Assembly (NCBI RefSeq): GCF_003855395.1
Contig: NZ_CP034015.1
Location: 2,924,001-2,988,000, forward strand
Reading direction: 5' to 3'
Source of the DNA: Shewanella livingstonensis
Lineage (GTDB): Bacteria > Pseudomonadota > Gammaproteobacteria > Enterobacterales > Shewanellaceae
DNA length: 64,000 bases
Shown here: positions 8,768-15,992 of the stretch, piece after piece
Layout: each line of letters starts with the position of its first letter
How positions within the stretch are numbered: position 1 is the first letter of the stretch
Program-made: the position numbers and the translations under genes
The notes under the pieces: model-generated
Seen by the model: only the letters and a program-made list of their open reading frames with translations
The model's database searches: none
What the model was told of the DNA's origin: nothing

Positions 8768-8896
8768 CACATGCACAGCATGTGGCTGTTGGGGTTAAGG
8801 GGTTTCCCCTTACCCGAGCACCTATCCGACCTTTTGGGAACCAAAAGTGGGATAGGTGCGTACCGGGTTACTGTATATACCCACTTTTAAGTGGGT
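8768..8896. other. Array of four consecutive hairpins; candidate origin of transfer or structured RNA
   Basis: Four inverted repeats lie one after another: CACATGC/GCATGTG (8768-8784), GGGTTAAGGGG/CCCCTTACCC (8792-8815), a long stem GCACCTATCC...CTTTTGG/CCAAAAG...GGATAGGTGC (8818-8859), and ACCCACTT/AAGTGGGT (8879-8896). The last is soon followed by a short T run, so it could also terminate a plus-strand transcript. Clusters of this type are usual at oriT regions and at single-strand origins. The HUH relaxase-like gene about 0.8 kb away makes an oriT attractive. No known nic sequence was recognised, so the function is inferred. Confidence 0.45.
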
Positions 8897-9022
8897 TAAT
8901 CTTTTTAGCCGTCAAAATAGCCGATATACACTTTTACGCACTCTTTGAGTGCTGTTATTTAAATAAAATGGGGCCAGAATGTCTTAGATTAGTCGGATAA
9001 TGATGAGTTTATCTGCAATGAT

Positions 9023-9085
9023 TTGGCTCTCTATGAGAGCGATTTTGTTTGTTAACAAAAAACGGTCGCACTCATAGAGAGCCAA
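9023..9085. repeat. 20-bp inverted repeat with TCGC-CTC motifs
   Basis: TTGGCTCTCTATGAGAGCGA (9023-9042) is mirrored by TCGCACTCATAGAGAGCCAA (9066-9085) with a single mismatch and a 23-base AT-rich spacer. The inner part is similar to the TTTCGCTCTC-type repeats at 15691-15713 and near both integrase genes. It may be a protein-binding site of the element (recombination, excision or replication); this is inference. Confidence 0.6.
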
Positions 9086-9498
9086 TTTTTTTAGTTTCGA
9101 TTTCGGCTCGCACTCTGCTGTAGTGAAAATTTTACACTAATTGATAATTACACCAAGTATTTAAAACACTTATTAAATTACAAGTAAAACAAATAATATC
9201 ATTACCTTAAAAGTTTTTTCATGTTCTTTGATGTCTCGGTTGGCACTCAAACTGCCATCTGTGACATTATCTCTGCCACCATTGGCAGTAACACTGCCAT
9301 CGGGTTAATCTGTATTGCCGCTATTGTTAGCTAAACCTATTGGACTCACTCTAAAGTGACATAAAAATCACTAGTAACTCACTCTAAAGCGTTATCGAAA
9401 GTATTCTAGATATCAGGCAATAGGTTACATTACTGTGCAGAGAAGGCTGTTACATTGAGTCTGTAAGACAAAGAGAGGTTATGTTGCTTAAGCGTAAA
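9086..9498. other. Non-coding region with short inverted repeats shared with the integrase flanks
   Basis: There is no gene here. The stretch holds a third, diverged version of the motifs found downstream of both large integrase genes: TCGCACTCTGCTGTAGTGAA near 9110, TTGGCACTCAAACTGCCA near 9239, and the palindrome TGGCAGT-AAC-ACTGCCA at 9283-9299. Two direct copies of ACTCACTCTAAAG follow (about 9343 and 9378). Their shared occurrence suggests a site class used by these elements. Confidence 0.5.
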
Positions 9499-9530
9499 AG
9501 GCCCACATGCACAATGGTGTATGTGGGCCT
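9499..9530. terminator. Hairpin downstream of the HUH protein gene
   Basis: AGGCCCACAT / ATGTGGGCCT forms a perfect 10-bp stem with a 12-base loop, about 160 bp past the end of the minus-strand recombinase/HUH operon. The T run on the minus side is weak (CTTTTACG), so termination is likely but not certain. Confidence 0.5.
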
Positions 9531-9689
9531 ATGCTTGGGGATTGATTATTCGAATTTACGCCTAGTTAGGCTAGTAGCACTTCAAAGATCCTAATGTGTT
9601 CGTTATTGAGAAATGTTAACTTAATTAACTACTGACTATGGCAAAACTAAGACGATTAATCTCAAAATTATTGATATTTTTAACACTAA

Positions 9690-11363
9690 CTAATCTAAAT
9701 CAAATTCATCCTTAGTCAGTTTCTGATTTTTTCGTTTTAATGCACTTTCTAGTTCACTGTCTTTTGTTAATTTAGCTATATCTATAGAAATATCTCGATG
9801 CTGGGGTGACAACTTGTCGTTAAATGCATCAACGATAAGACCCAAGAATCCACGCGCATCAGAGTTATTGTAAACATGTAAGCGTTTAAACATCCGTTCC
9901 AATATTTGGCTCAAAGGAAGTAGTTTCTGTAAGGTCATCTCGGCTAAGCTGTCTATTAGTGCTCGCTTTTGGCTGATGATATTACCCAGCTCATTAACTT
10001 GTTTTTTCATGCCATCAAGGGTTTGATTTAACTTAACCTTTTCACTCTTTTTATGCTGTATATCAACGGTTAAATCTCGTGCAAGTTGCTGTCCCTGAAA
10101 AATCTCGCTTTTGATGCTGTCATTATCAATTTTTAACTTGCGATTTTCTTCTATATATTCAATATTTTTAGCTTTCAATTTATCCTGTTCTTCTACACTC
10201 GTTGATATGTTATAAGTGATCGAGTTCCAAGTCTCTTTCAACACAGTAACCTGTTGCTGTTGCCACTCAATTGTGCGGTTATAATAATTAAATTGACGCT
10301 GATATTTGGGCAATCGAGCTTCAGCATTCATTTGTTTTCTCAATTCAGAATTACGCTCTGATGCAGGTGAAAATTCGACATTCAAGTCTTTTTTATTAAA
10401 CAAGTCTGCATTAATAAATTCATAAAACATCTGCTGCATGTAGCTGGTGACTGAGCTCGCGTCTATGTAACGTAAACGACCAGTTTCATCTAAACAATCA
10501 CTGGTATCTCCTCGTTTTATCAAAAACTCATTCACACGTTTTATTTGTGACAAACGTAAGTCATATTCCCCAGTCAAGCTGTTTTTTCCTGAAATAAATG
10601 CATGAACATGCCCGCCAGTATTTTCATTTGGTAAGCGCTCATCATGATGTAAAACCATCAATTTAATCGGATATTCAGAGTAAAATGTTTGCAAAAACAA
10701 CTTCATCGTACTCATCATTTCAGTATTACTAATGATATCTGTGCCTACACAATGATTGACGGGGATTTTAAATAATACTTCTTCGAAATTAGTGGAGTTG
10801 AGTGTTTTAGGCTTATCGATTAAGGCGTTGTGGGCTTTGATATATTTCGTTATCTGTGCGATTTTCTGTTTTTTTCTAGGTATATCTAACTGATTTAGTG
10901 TGTCTTTAACTTCATTGATGTTAATAAATTCATTTGACTCAATATAAGATTTCATTAACAAAGAAAACGTTCCTGACACATTTTCATTCTCTAACCATTG
11001 TTTTATCTTATAAAGAGCTTTTGATTTTATTTTGCTTTTTTCAGCATATGATCCTGCACTTTTTGTTGTATCTCCCATCACATCAAACAATATTTGCTCA
11101 CGCTGCTCTTGTGAAAATGAATCAAGGGGGACAATACCTTCGTCAGTATCAATCAGGTTTGCTGCTGATAAAGCAACATCCCACTCTACCGCCAACTCGT
11201 CACGAGTTCGAAATAACTTACTCATTTTCCCAAGATAAGTTAATCCGGACATACTAGGGCTAGAAAGACGAAGCGAATGAATAAGAGATGCTTTACCAGT
11301 CCTACGTCCTTTAGCATTAAAACTGTAATTAACAATCGAATAGAAAGCCCTAATTTCTCTCAT
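9690..11363 (-). CDS. HUH relaxase-like (Mob/Pre-type) protein with long coiled coil
   Basis: The 557-residue protein has features of single-strand nicking HUH enzymes. Near the N-terminus is a Mob-like KGRRTGKASLIHSLR segment. Mid-protein it has HHDERLP (residues 239-242 region) followed by GGHVHAFISG (251-260), matching the HxDE...HxH metal-binding motif of Mob/Pre relaxases. A candidate catalytic Tyr could be one of YSIVNY near the start. Residues about 370-480 form a long coiled coil. The start overlaps the end of the tyrosine recombinase gene by 14 bp, so the two are cotranscribed and probably work together in excision and transfer. The exact relaxase family is not recognised. A replication initiator role is possible. 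Confidence 0.65.
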   Translation of the reverse strand: MREIRAFYSIVNYSFNAKGRRTGKASLIHSLRLSSPSMSGLTYLGKMSKLFRTRDELAVEWDVALSAANLIDTDEGIVPLDSFSQEQREQILFDVMGDTTKSAGSYAEKSKIKSKALYKIKQWLENENVSGTFSLLMKSYIESNEFININEVKDTLNQLDIPRKKQKIAQITKYIKAHNALIDKPKTLNSTNFEEVLFKIPVNHCVGTDIISNTEMMSTMKLFLQTFYSEYPIKLMVLHHDERLPNENTGGHVHAFISGKNSLTGEYDLRLSQIKRVNEFLIKRGDTSDCLDETGRLRYIDASSVTSYMQQMFYEFINADLFNKKDLNVEFSPASERNSELRKQMNAEARLPKYQRQFNYYNRTIEWQQQQVTVLKETWNSITYNISTSVEEQDKLKAKNIEYIEENRKLKIDNDSIKSEIFQGQQLARDLTVDIQHKKSEKVKLNQTLDGMKKQVNELGNIISQKRALIDSLAEMTLQKLLPLSQILERMFKRLHVYNNSDARGFLGLIVDAFNDKLSPQHRDISIDIAKLTKDSELESALKRKNQKLTKDEFDLD

Positions 11364-12540
11364 AACTTCCTCCGATAGCCGACTGAACTAGAAGCTGAGT
11401 GATGCATTGCATCAACAGTTGGGGATGCTGATGTAACAACGTGTTGACTTGTTCAGGTGTAAATGCGGTGTGACCGCTGCTCGCGAAGGAACTCCCTTGT
11501 AAAACTGTATGATTTGGAGGCAATAAATCACTGGTGGCTTGCGAAAATTGAACTTCTGTTTTGTCAGGCTTAATTCGTCCAAAAACACTTGAAAATTGCT
11601 TTGAAACAAGAACTAAATTATTAGGTGCATCTTGAGACATCCATCTGCCATAGTGGATGTCTATCATTGCTGTAGAATTATGCCCCATTTGGCGCGCTAT
11701 CCACTCTTTGGGTATCCCCGCGGTGAGGGATTGGCTTGCAAATGTGTGCCTGAGCTGTCCTGCGCCGCGATGAGTGATGCCAGCAGCTTTCAGTAATGGC
11801 GTAAAATAGGTTTTGTTATATTGTTTTGCGTGAAGAAAAGGTTGATTAGTTTTGCTGTTGTAGAAAACAGGAGAAAAAGGTTGAGTTTTCTTGGTTTTAT
11901 TATCAGCTTGTAAAACGGTAAAGTTAACGGCTTTTTTGTGACCGGTGATTAAATATTGTTGTTGTAATATTTCAATCGCTGAATCGCATAACTCAACCGT
12001 TCGAACAGAGCCTGCTGTTTTCGGTGTCTTATATATGTTATCGACTAACGCAATGGTTACGCGTAACTGGGCGCGGCTTAAATCGACCATTTCCCACGTC
12101 AAGGCAAGTAATTCACAAATACGCAGACCAGTTAGTACACCGAGCTGATACAAGTTTCTGCCACTTTCGCATTCAGATTTTACTTTACTCATTGAAGCTA
12201 ATTCACTGAGAGTGAAAGGCTCTGGCTCAGGATGAAGAACTTTCAAGTTTGAAATATCTGTGAGAGGATTTTGAGTTATAGCACCATCTCGTAATGCGCG
12301 ATTAAACACTGCACGTAAAATGATTAAGAATTCGTTGATAGTTTTGTTTGCATATTGCGCATCAAGCGTTTGAATGAGCTGCAGAATGTCACTGTGAGTC
12401 ACAGCGCTAATTGGCCATTTGCCAATTAATTCTTTTAGTTTAAAAGCCTTGCTTCGCTCTGAGTTCAAAGTCGAAGGTGCTGCTTTGATTTGCCTGTATG
12501 ATAAATAAGCGTCGATAGAATGGTTAATTGTTTGAGTCAT
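11350..12540 (-). CDS. Tyrosine recombinase of the nested XRE-recombinase-HUH module
   Basis: This is a tyrosine recombinase of about 396 residues with an N-terminal SAM-like domain (residues about 5-95) and a complete catalytic set: Arg in TGLRICELLAL, the conserved Lys region, HRGAGQLRHTFAS (H-x-x-R-H), His in QMGHNSTAM, and the nucleophile Tyr in IDIHYGRW. It is clearly different from the two large tRNA-linked integrases. I chose the ATG at 12540 because a GGGGA ribosome-binding site precedes it; the open frame could extend four codons upstream. The C-terminal 80 residues after the Tyr are a Gln/Ser-rich tail. The gene is followed by, and overlaps, the HUH protein gene. Confidence 0.88.
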   Translation of the reverse strand: MTQTINHSIDAYLSYRQIKAAPSTLNSERSKAFKLKELIGKWPISAVTHSDILQLIQTLDAQYANKTINEFLIILRAVFNRALRDGAITQNPLTDISNLKVLHPEPEPFTLSELASMSKVKSECESGRNLYQLGVLTGLRICELLALTWEMVDLSRAQLRVTIALVDNIYKTPKTAGSVRTVELCDSAIEILQQQYLITGHKKAVNFTVLQADNKTKKTQPFSPVFYNSKTNQPFLHAKQYNKTYFTPLLKAAGITHRGAGQLRHTFASQSLTAGIPKEWIARQMGHNSTAMIDIHYGRWMSQDAPNNLVLVSKQFSSVFGRIKPDKTEVQFSQATSDLLPPNHTVLQGSSFASSGHTAFTPEQVNTLLHQHPQLLMQCITQLLVQSAIGGSYERN

Positions 12541-12553
12541 TATCCCCAGCACT

Positions 12554-12574
12554 GCAGGCTTTAATTTAGCCTGC
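12554..12574. other. Hairpin in the leader of the recombinase gene
   Basis: GCAGGCT-TTAATTT-AGCCTGC forms a 7-bp stem 14 bp upstream of the recombinase start, flanked by CCCCA on one side and TTGGGG on the other that can extend the fold. The position in the 5' leader could hide the ribosome-binding site or attenuate transcription. It could equally be a recombinase core site. The function is inferred. Confidence 0.4.
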
Positions 12575-12747
12575 TTTATTCTTGGGGACTACATTACACT
12601 CAAAAAATAATACAATCAACACCTATTTAAACTTAAAGCATTGTTTTTTATATATTTTTAAAGTTTTATTAAGTCAATTTTATTCGAAAACTGACTTAAT
12701 GACGACAAAATAAACCTTCACTTTACTCAACAATCTTGTGTCTTAAG

Positions 12748-12987
12748 CTATTCAGCCTCAAGTAAAATCGCTTTCTCGTCTGGGATTAAATCATGCACTG
12801 AGCATTCAAGAATCGCTGCAATAACATACACTTTCTCTAAGCTGATGCTTTTCTCACCGCGCTCTACGATACCAATATAGTTGAGGCTAAAGCCGCATTG
12901 CTGTGACAGGTCTTTCTGAAGTATGTCTTTTTCTTTTCTTTTTTCTGCGAGTTTTTTTCCAAACTCAATAGCAATCTTTTTTTTCAT
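12748..12987 (-). CDS. XRE-family helix-turn-helix regulator
   Basis: The product is about 79 residues, one HTH_XRE domain. Helices are visible in IAIEFGKKLAEKRKEKDI, then LQKDLSQQCGFSLNYIGIVERGEKSIS (the HTH pair), ending with the typical LEKVYVIAAILECSVHDLIP. I chose the start at 12987 rather than 13017 because the longer frame would run into the palindrome at 13009-13030. That palindrome is a natural operator for the protein. It lies upstream of the recombinase/HUH operon on the same strand and is likely its repressor and its own. Confidence 0.85.
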   Translation of the reverse strand: MKKKIAIEFGKKLAEKRKEKDILQKDLSQQCGFSLNYIGIVERGEKSISLEKVYVIAAILECSVHDLIPDEKAILLEAE

Positions 12988-13008
12988 TCTTATCTTGTAG
13001 ATTAAATT

Positions 13009-13030
13009 AAAACACACTATAGTGTGTTTT
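13009..13030. promoter_or_regulatory. Perfect palindrome upstream of the XRE gene, probable operator
   Basis: The 22-bp perfect palindrome has core AAACACACTATAGTGTGTTT. It sits 22 bases ahead of the XRE start, in a position to overlap the promoter. Autoregulation by the adjacent XRE protein is inferred from place and symmetry. Confidence 0.6.
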
Positions 13031-13089
13031 GTGGTGGTTAATCACTTAGCTAATATCAGTTTGCCGCTGCCTTATTAGCTAAACGCTCG

Positions 13090-13113
13090 CCCAGGGATGC
13101 TAGCATCCCTGGG
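13090..13113. terminator. 24-bp perfect palindrome CCCAGGG...CCCTGGG
   Basis: A perfect palindrome (half-site CCCAGGGATGCT) is followed on the plus strand by TTTATTT. As a hairpin it could be a terminator, though no plus-strand gene ends just before it. It lies 30 bp upstream of the gene at 13144 and could instead be an operator. Confidence 0.45.
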
Positions 13114-13143
13114 TTTATTTACTCACAACTCGAATCCTTCAAA

Positions 13144-13653
13144 ATGACACAAGTTGATTTTATAGACATTATTAATAAACATTGCCCCGTCGTTTTTACT
13201 ACGGAGTATTTGTTACAAGCCCTTATCTATACGTATGAGACTGAAGATGCCGCCATTCTTCGAAAATACATGCATAACAATTTATACCGGTTGGAAAAAA
13301 AACACTTTATTAAACGGCTTTCGCCCAAAAGTTGTCGCAACGCACAATTTGAGCAGCGACTCAGTCTACACGCCCCCATTCACATGCAGCCCAAAAGGCC
13401 AAACAGTACTTTACATAAGCACATTGATAATCAGAGCATGGTAAAAAACCACTATAATGTACTTCAGCAACATATCAAGCAGTTAACACATAAACTCAAT
13501 GCTTTTAAATTGCTTAGCCATAAGTTTCATTTATATAGCCCCATCATCAATGGCAAAATCAAGGTGTTAGATACCGAGCTATATGCAAAAGGCATTGAGC
13601 TCAATGCTGTCAATGAATTGATAGATGAAATCAAAAAATCGAGCAGAGGTTGA
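13144..13653 (+). CDS. Protein of unknown function, island-encoded
   Basis: The 169-residue basic protein has no signal peptide or membrane segment. Residues 1-60 could fold as a winged helix (helices IDIINKHC, TTEYLLQALIY, ILRKYMHNNLYRLEKKHFIKRL). Residues 100-165 are mostly helical, with a coiled-coil look (NVLQQHIKQLTHKLNAFKLL). I do not recognise the family. It is divergent from the XRE gene and separated from it by two palindromes, so it could be a DNA-binding accessory such as an excisionase or replication regulator; this is a guess. No strong ribosome-binding site was seen. Confidence 0.55.
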   Translation: MTQVDFIDIINKHCPVVFTTEYLLQALIYTYETEDAAILRKYMHNNLYRLEKKHFIKRLSPKSCRNAQFEQRLSLHAPIHMQPKRPNSTLHKHIDNQSMVKNHYNVLQQHIKQLTHKLNAFKLLSHKFHLYSPIINGKIKVLDTELYAKGIELNAVNELIDEIKKSSRG

Positions 13654-13810
13654 GCGTAAGTTGGCAAAAGGCATTATTGACTAAACTATGCTATTCGCAC
13701 CACTCGGTAAATTGACATTAGATTAACGGCATTTGCCGTTGAAAATGTTGAATGGAATAAAGCTTGGTAATTAAAATTGACGCCAAGGCGATGTAAAGTC
13801 ACCGGCGTTG

Positions 13811-14221
13811 TTACGCTGTCATACCATGCGATAACTTAGTTATCGTCGCATTAATCATGTCCAAACCAATTATGGTATCTAGCAGCGTTATCGGTCGTTG
13901 ATTAGCAAACGCCTGGTTGGGTGTCTTTAGCCATAAAAGCATTTTATCTTGCGTACCAAAGTACTCTGTTCCTGCTTGAATAAGGCTGATTAGCATCAAC
14001 ACACGCTCGGTCGCGATGGCTGGCAACAGCTTATTGTGAAGTCTTAATTTTACTCCCAATACAGAAGCTAATTCACGCCTAGATAAGCCCGTAAACGTCA
14101 TCGAATTAGTTAGCGTCTCAGCAGTTAACCCCTGCCGGATAAGCTCTATATCGCTATATGATTCAACATTAAGGGGCTCGGTAGATGAAACAATCAATGC
14201 TGAAAACGCTTTTTTGAACAT
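13811..14221 (-). CDS. Orphan Xre/MbcA/ParS-type (DUF2384) antitoxin-like protein
   Basis: With the ATG at 14221 the product is about 136 residues; a longer frame from a TTG at 14305 has an unlikely hydrophobic leader. Residues 40-80 form the Xre-like N-terminal domain (FTGLSRRELASVLGV). The C-terminal half has the toxin-binding domain pattern FGTQDKMLLWLKTPNQAF...PITLLDTIIGLDMINATI. Such proteins neutralise RES-domain NAD-degrading toxins and repress their own operon. Normally the toxin gene follows directly, but 13654-13810 holds no RES-like frame, so the antitoxin appears to be solitary. The family is fairly sure; the function in the absence of a toxin is unknown. Confidence 0.75.
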   Translation of the reverse strand: MFKKAFSALIVSSTEPLNVESYSDIELIRQGLTAETLTNSMTFTGLSRRELASVLGVKLRLHNKLLPAIATERVLMLISLIQAGTEYFGTQDKMLLWLKTPNQAFANQRPITLLDTIIGLDMINATITKLSHGMTA

Positions 14222-14305
14222 ACAGGCCAACTTCAACAGAAATGGTATTTGATAGCAGTATAAGTGAAATTCAAAAGCCTGAAGACCTAATTTATTCGGA
14301 GACAA

Positions 14306-14676
14306 TAAAGGCTAAGCTTCGTTGTCACTTCAAACACACTTTTGGACAAAAGCTGGTTAGAGTTAAAGCTCTTAAAGTGATGAGTCTAATTAGGGAATGT
14401 ATGGCAAAAATTTACAACCTAATGTCAGCAATGCGTACAAAGTTAGCATTATAAATTTTATGATGAACGACTGCTATAGTGGCTCAGGAGCCAGTAAGAT
14501 GATGAACAATCATTGTTGACTTTCTATGCCTCCTGCAAGCTCTCATCGGATGTAGGAACATCCTTTATAGAGCGGAACGTTTCACACCAAAGCGAACGCT
14601 GGGTAAAAAAAGAAAAGGTGCTTATAATAATTAATGGAAGATTACTATTAATGATAACGAACTTAATGAGGTTTCT
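14306..14676. other. Intergenic stretch with no supported gene
   Basis: A short plus-strand frame (14242-14454) overlaps the antitoxin start antisense and has no family resemblance. The rest is AT-rich and should carry the promoter for the gene at 14677. Nothing else was seen. Confidence 0.35.
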
Positions 14677-14982
14677 ATGAGCACTAAAGAGTACGTGTAT
14701 GAAGATAACAATAGCGATTTTGCACTGTTTCAAGAAATCACGTTTGATGATGAAAACAATAACCCCGCTGTACTGCAAATCGATAATGCTTCAAACTTTT
14801 CGGTTTTTTCCCACAAATTGATGAGTGATAGTGATAAAGTTTCGTCACAACTTATAGCTGAAATTCCCGCAGACGAATTCGATAAAATTGCAATTGAGTG
14901 GTGTAAAAAGCGTAAATTGCATGGTGCGTTAGGAGGGCCAGTCGGTCTAGAGTTTGGTAGCCCCGATTGTAAGTATGATTAA
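14677..14982 (+). CDS. Small acidic protein of unknown function
   Basis: The 101-residue cytosolic protein is strongly acidic in its first half (EYVYEDNNSDF, TFDDENNN). It ends with a more basic, glycine-containing segment (KKRKLHGALGGPVGLEFGSPDCKYD). There is a ribosome-binding site GAGG 7 bases before the ATG. The gene is followed within 5 bp by a perfect 24-bp palindrome. I do not recognise the family. Small acidic island proteins include DNA mimics and antitoxins, but nothing here proves either. Confidence 0.6.
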   Translation: MSTKEYVYEDNNSDFALFQEITFDDENNNPAVLQIDNASNFSVFSHKLMSDSDKVSSQLIAEIPADEFDKIAIEWCKKRKLHGALGGPVGLEFGSPDCKYD

Positions 14983-14986
14983 TTAT

Positions 14987-15010
14987 AAACTGGTCGAATT
15001 CGACCAGTTT
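14987..15010 (+). terminator. 24-bp perfect palindrome after the acidic protein gene
   Basis: The half-site AAACTGGTCGAA is followed by its exact reverse complement. It starts 5 bases after the stop of the gene at 14677-14982, so a termination hairpin is the simple reading. However, no T run follows (AGATCC), and it may be a protein-binding site. Confidence 0.5.
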
Positions 15011-15225
15011 AGATCCTCTCTTTGGAGTTACTGAAACTAATGGCACAAAGTTATCGTTAATAATTTGATGATGAGTTGTATTGGATTAGCAAATTTGGCC
15101 ACAGAGTTTGAGCTATAGACATGAGGAAAAGTAAGCCAAAATGCAGATGCTTCAAATCATGGTCAATCTCGCTCTGGCTTGCTTTGGGGCAAAAGTTTGT
15201 TAGATTTAGCAGAACTGCATTGGAA

Positions 15226-15567
15226 CTAATTTTCAAGTGAGGCGATGACCTTAATAGCGATTTCTTGAGGGCATTCGCCATATGATTGCTGAAGACTAAT
15301 AAATGATTCTGCATTAAAGCAGACGCTTATGACATCCAAAGGCGTTCCTTTGAGTGTTTGCATTGGAAAAGTCACCATCTTGTCATCGATACTTAACTGC
15401 TCCCAAATAATAATTTTACCTTCCTTGTCTCGTAAACGCCTGGACTCTTTTAATTCTGAGCATCTTCTTTTTAATTCCAGCCATAATTCGATGGACATAT
15501 CATTAGAGCGCGCTATTTTGTGAAACGCAGAAAATTTCGCTTTATATCTCTTACTCACATAACGCAT
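15226..15567 (-). CDS. Protein of unknown function, island-encoded
   Basis: The 113-residue product starts with a basic, helical region (MRYVSKRYKAKFSAFHKIARSND) and continues WLELKRRCSELKESRRLRDKEGKIIIWEQLS. It has no signal peptide or membrane span. The family is not recognised. It is the last gene before the integrase B region and reads in the same direction as the integrase. The opposite-strand frame over the same bases is shorter and less plausible. Confidence 0.5.
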   Translation of the reverse strand: MRYVSKRYKAKFSAFHKIARSNDMSIELWLELKRRCSELKESRRLRDKEGKIIIWEQLSIDDKMVTFPMQTLKGTPLDVISVCFNAESFISLQQSYGECPQEIAIKVIASLEN

Positions 15568-15756
15568 ATAGCCCCCGAATCTTACGTATTGTTTAGAAGC
15601 ATCTTAGCACGGCGGCTCCTTTTAAATGCAGCAACCATCTCACATAACGCTCCAGTTAAAACTACTGGCTCACTCTTTTATACAAACTAATTTCGCTCTC
15701 AGTGAGAGCGAAAAGGTTTATTTCGCACTACCCTGTAGCTGATGCGTGCTGGGTTG
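15568..15756. other. Non-coding region with near-perfect palindrome TTTCGCTCTC-AGT-GAGAGCGAAA
   Basis: The palindrome at 15691-15713 has 10-bp arms and a 3-base centre. A related half, TTTCGCACTACCCTGTAG, follows near 15721. These belong to the same motif group as the repeats near 9023-9110 and downstream of both integrases. No gene was seen. Confidence 0.5.
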
Positions 15757-15992
15757 CAGAGCATTTAAGACTATTTATTAAAAAAGCAATGTTTGAAACG
15801 CTTGTTTGATTTACAAGTCCTTTTCGCACTCACTGACTGCGAGCCATTTTCTATACCATTATATTTCGCTCTCTGCTGTAGCGAAATAATGACAGCTTTG
15901 GCAGTGTTAGTGCCTCATTTGGCGCTGTTACTGCCAATTGCGTCTGGATATTTTTCGAGGTTTAATGCTTATCGATTAACCGCACCCGATCA

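Noticed and set aside
8728..9000. 90-codon plus-strand frame after the SOS box
   Set aside because: It starts with GTG, lacks a ribosome-binding site and passes through all the hairpins, whose symmetry explains its composition. It is kept only as a remark in the SOS-box finding.
9239..9299. Integron attC site
   Set aside because: The TTGGCA/TGCCA repeats lack the R'/R'' core sites and the folded attC layout. They match motifs near the island integrases instead.
14242..14454. 70-codon plus-strand frame
   Set aside because: It overlaps the antitoxin start in antisense and shows no signal, motif or ribosome-binding site.
15057..15314. 85-codon minus-strand frame
   Set aside because: It overlaps the more plausible 15226-15567 frame and has an unlikely composition.
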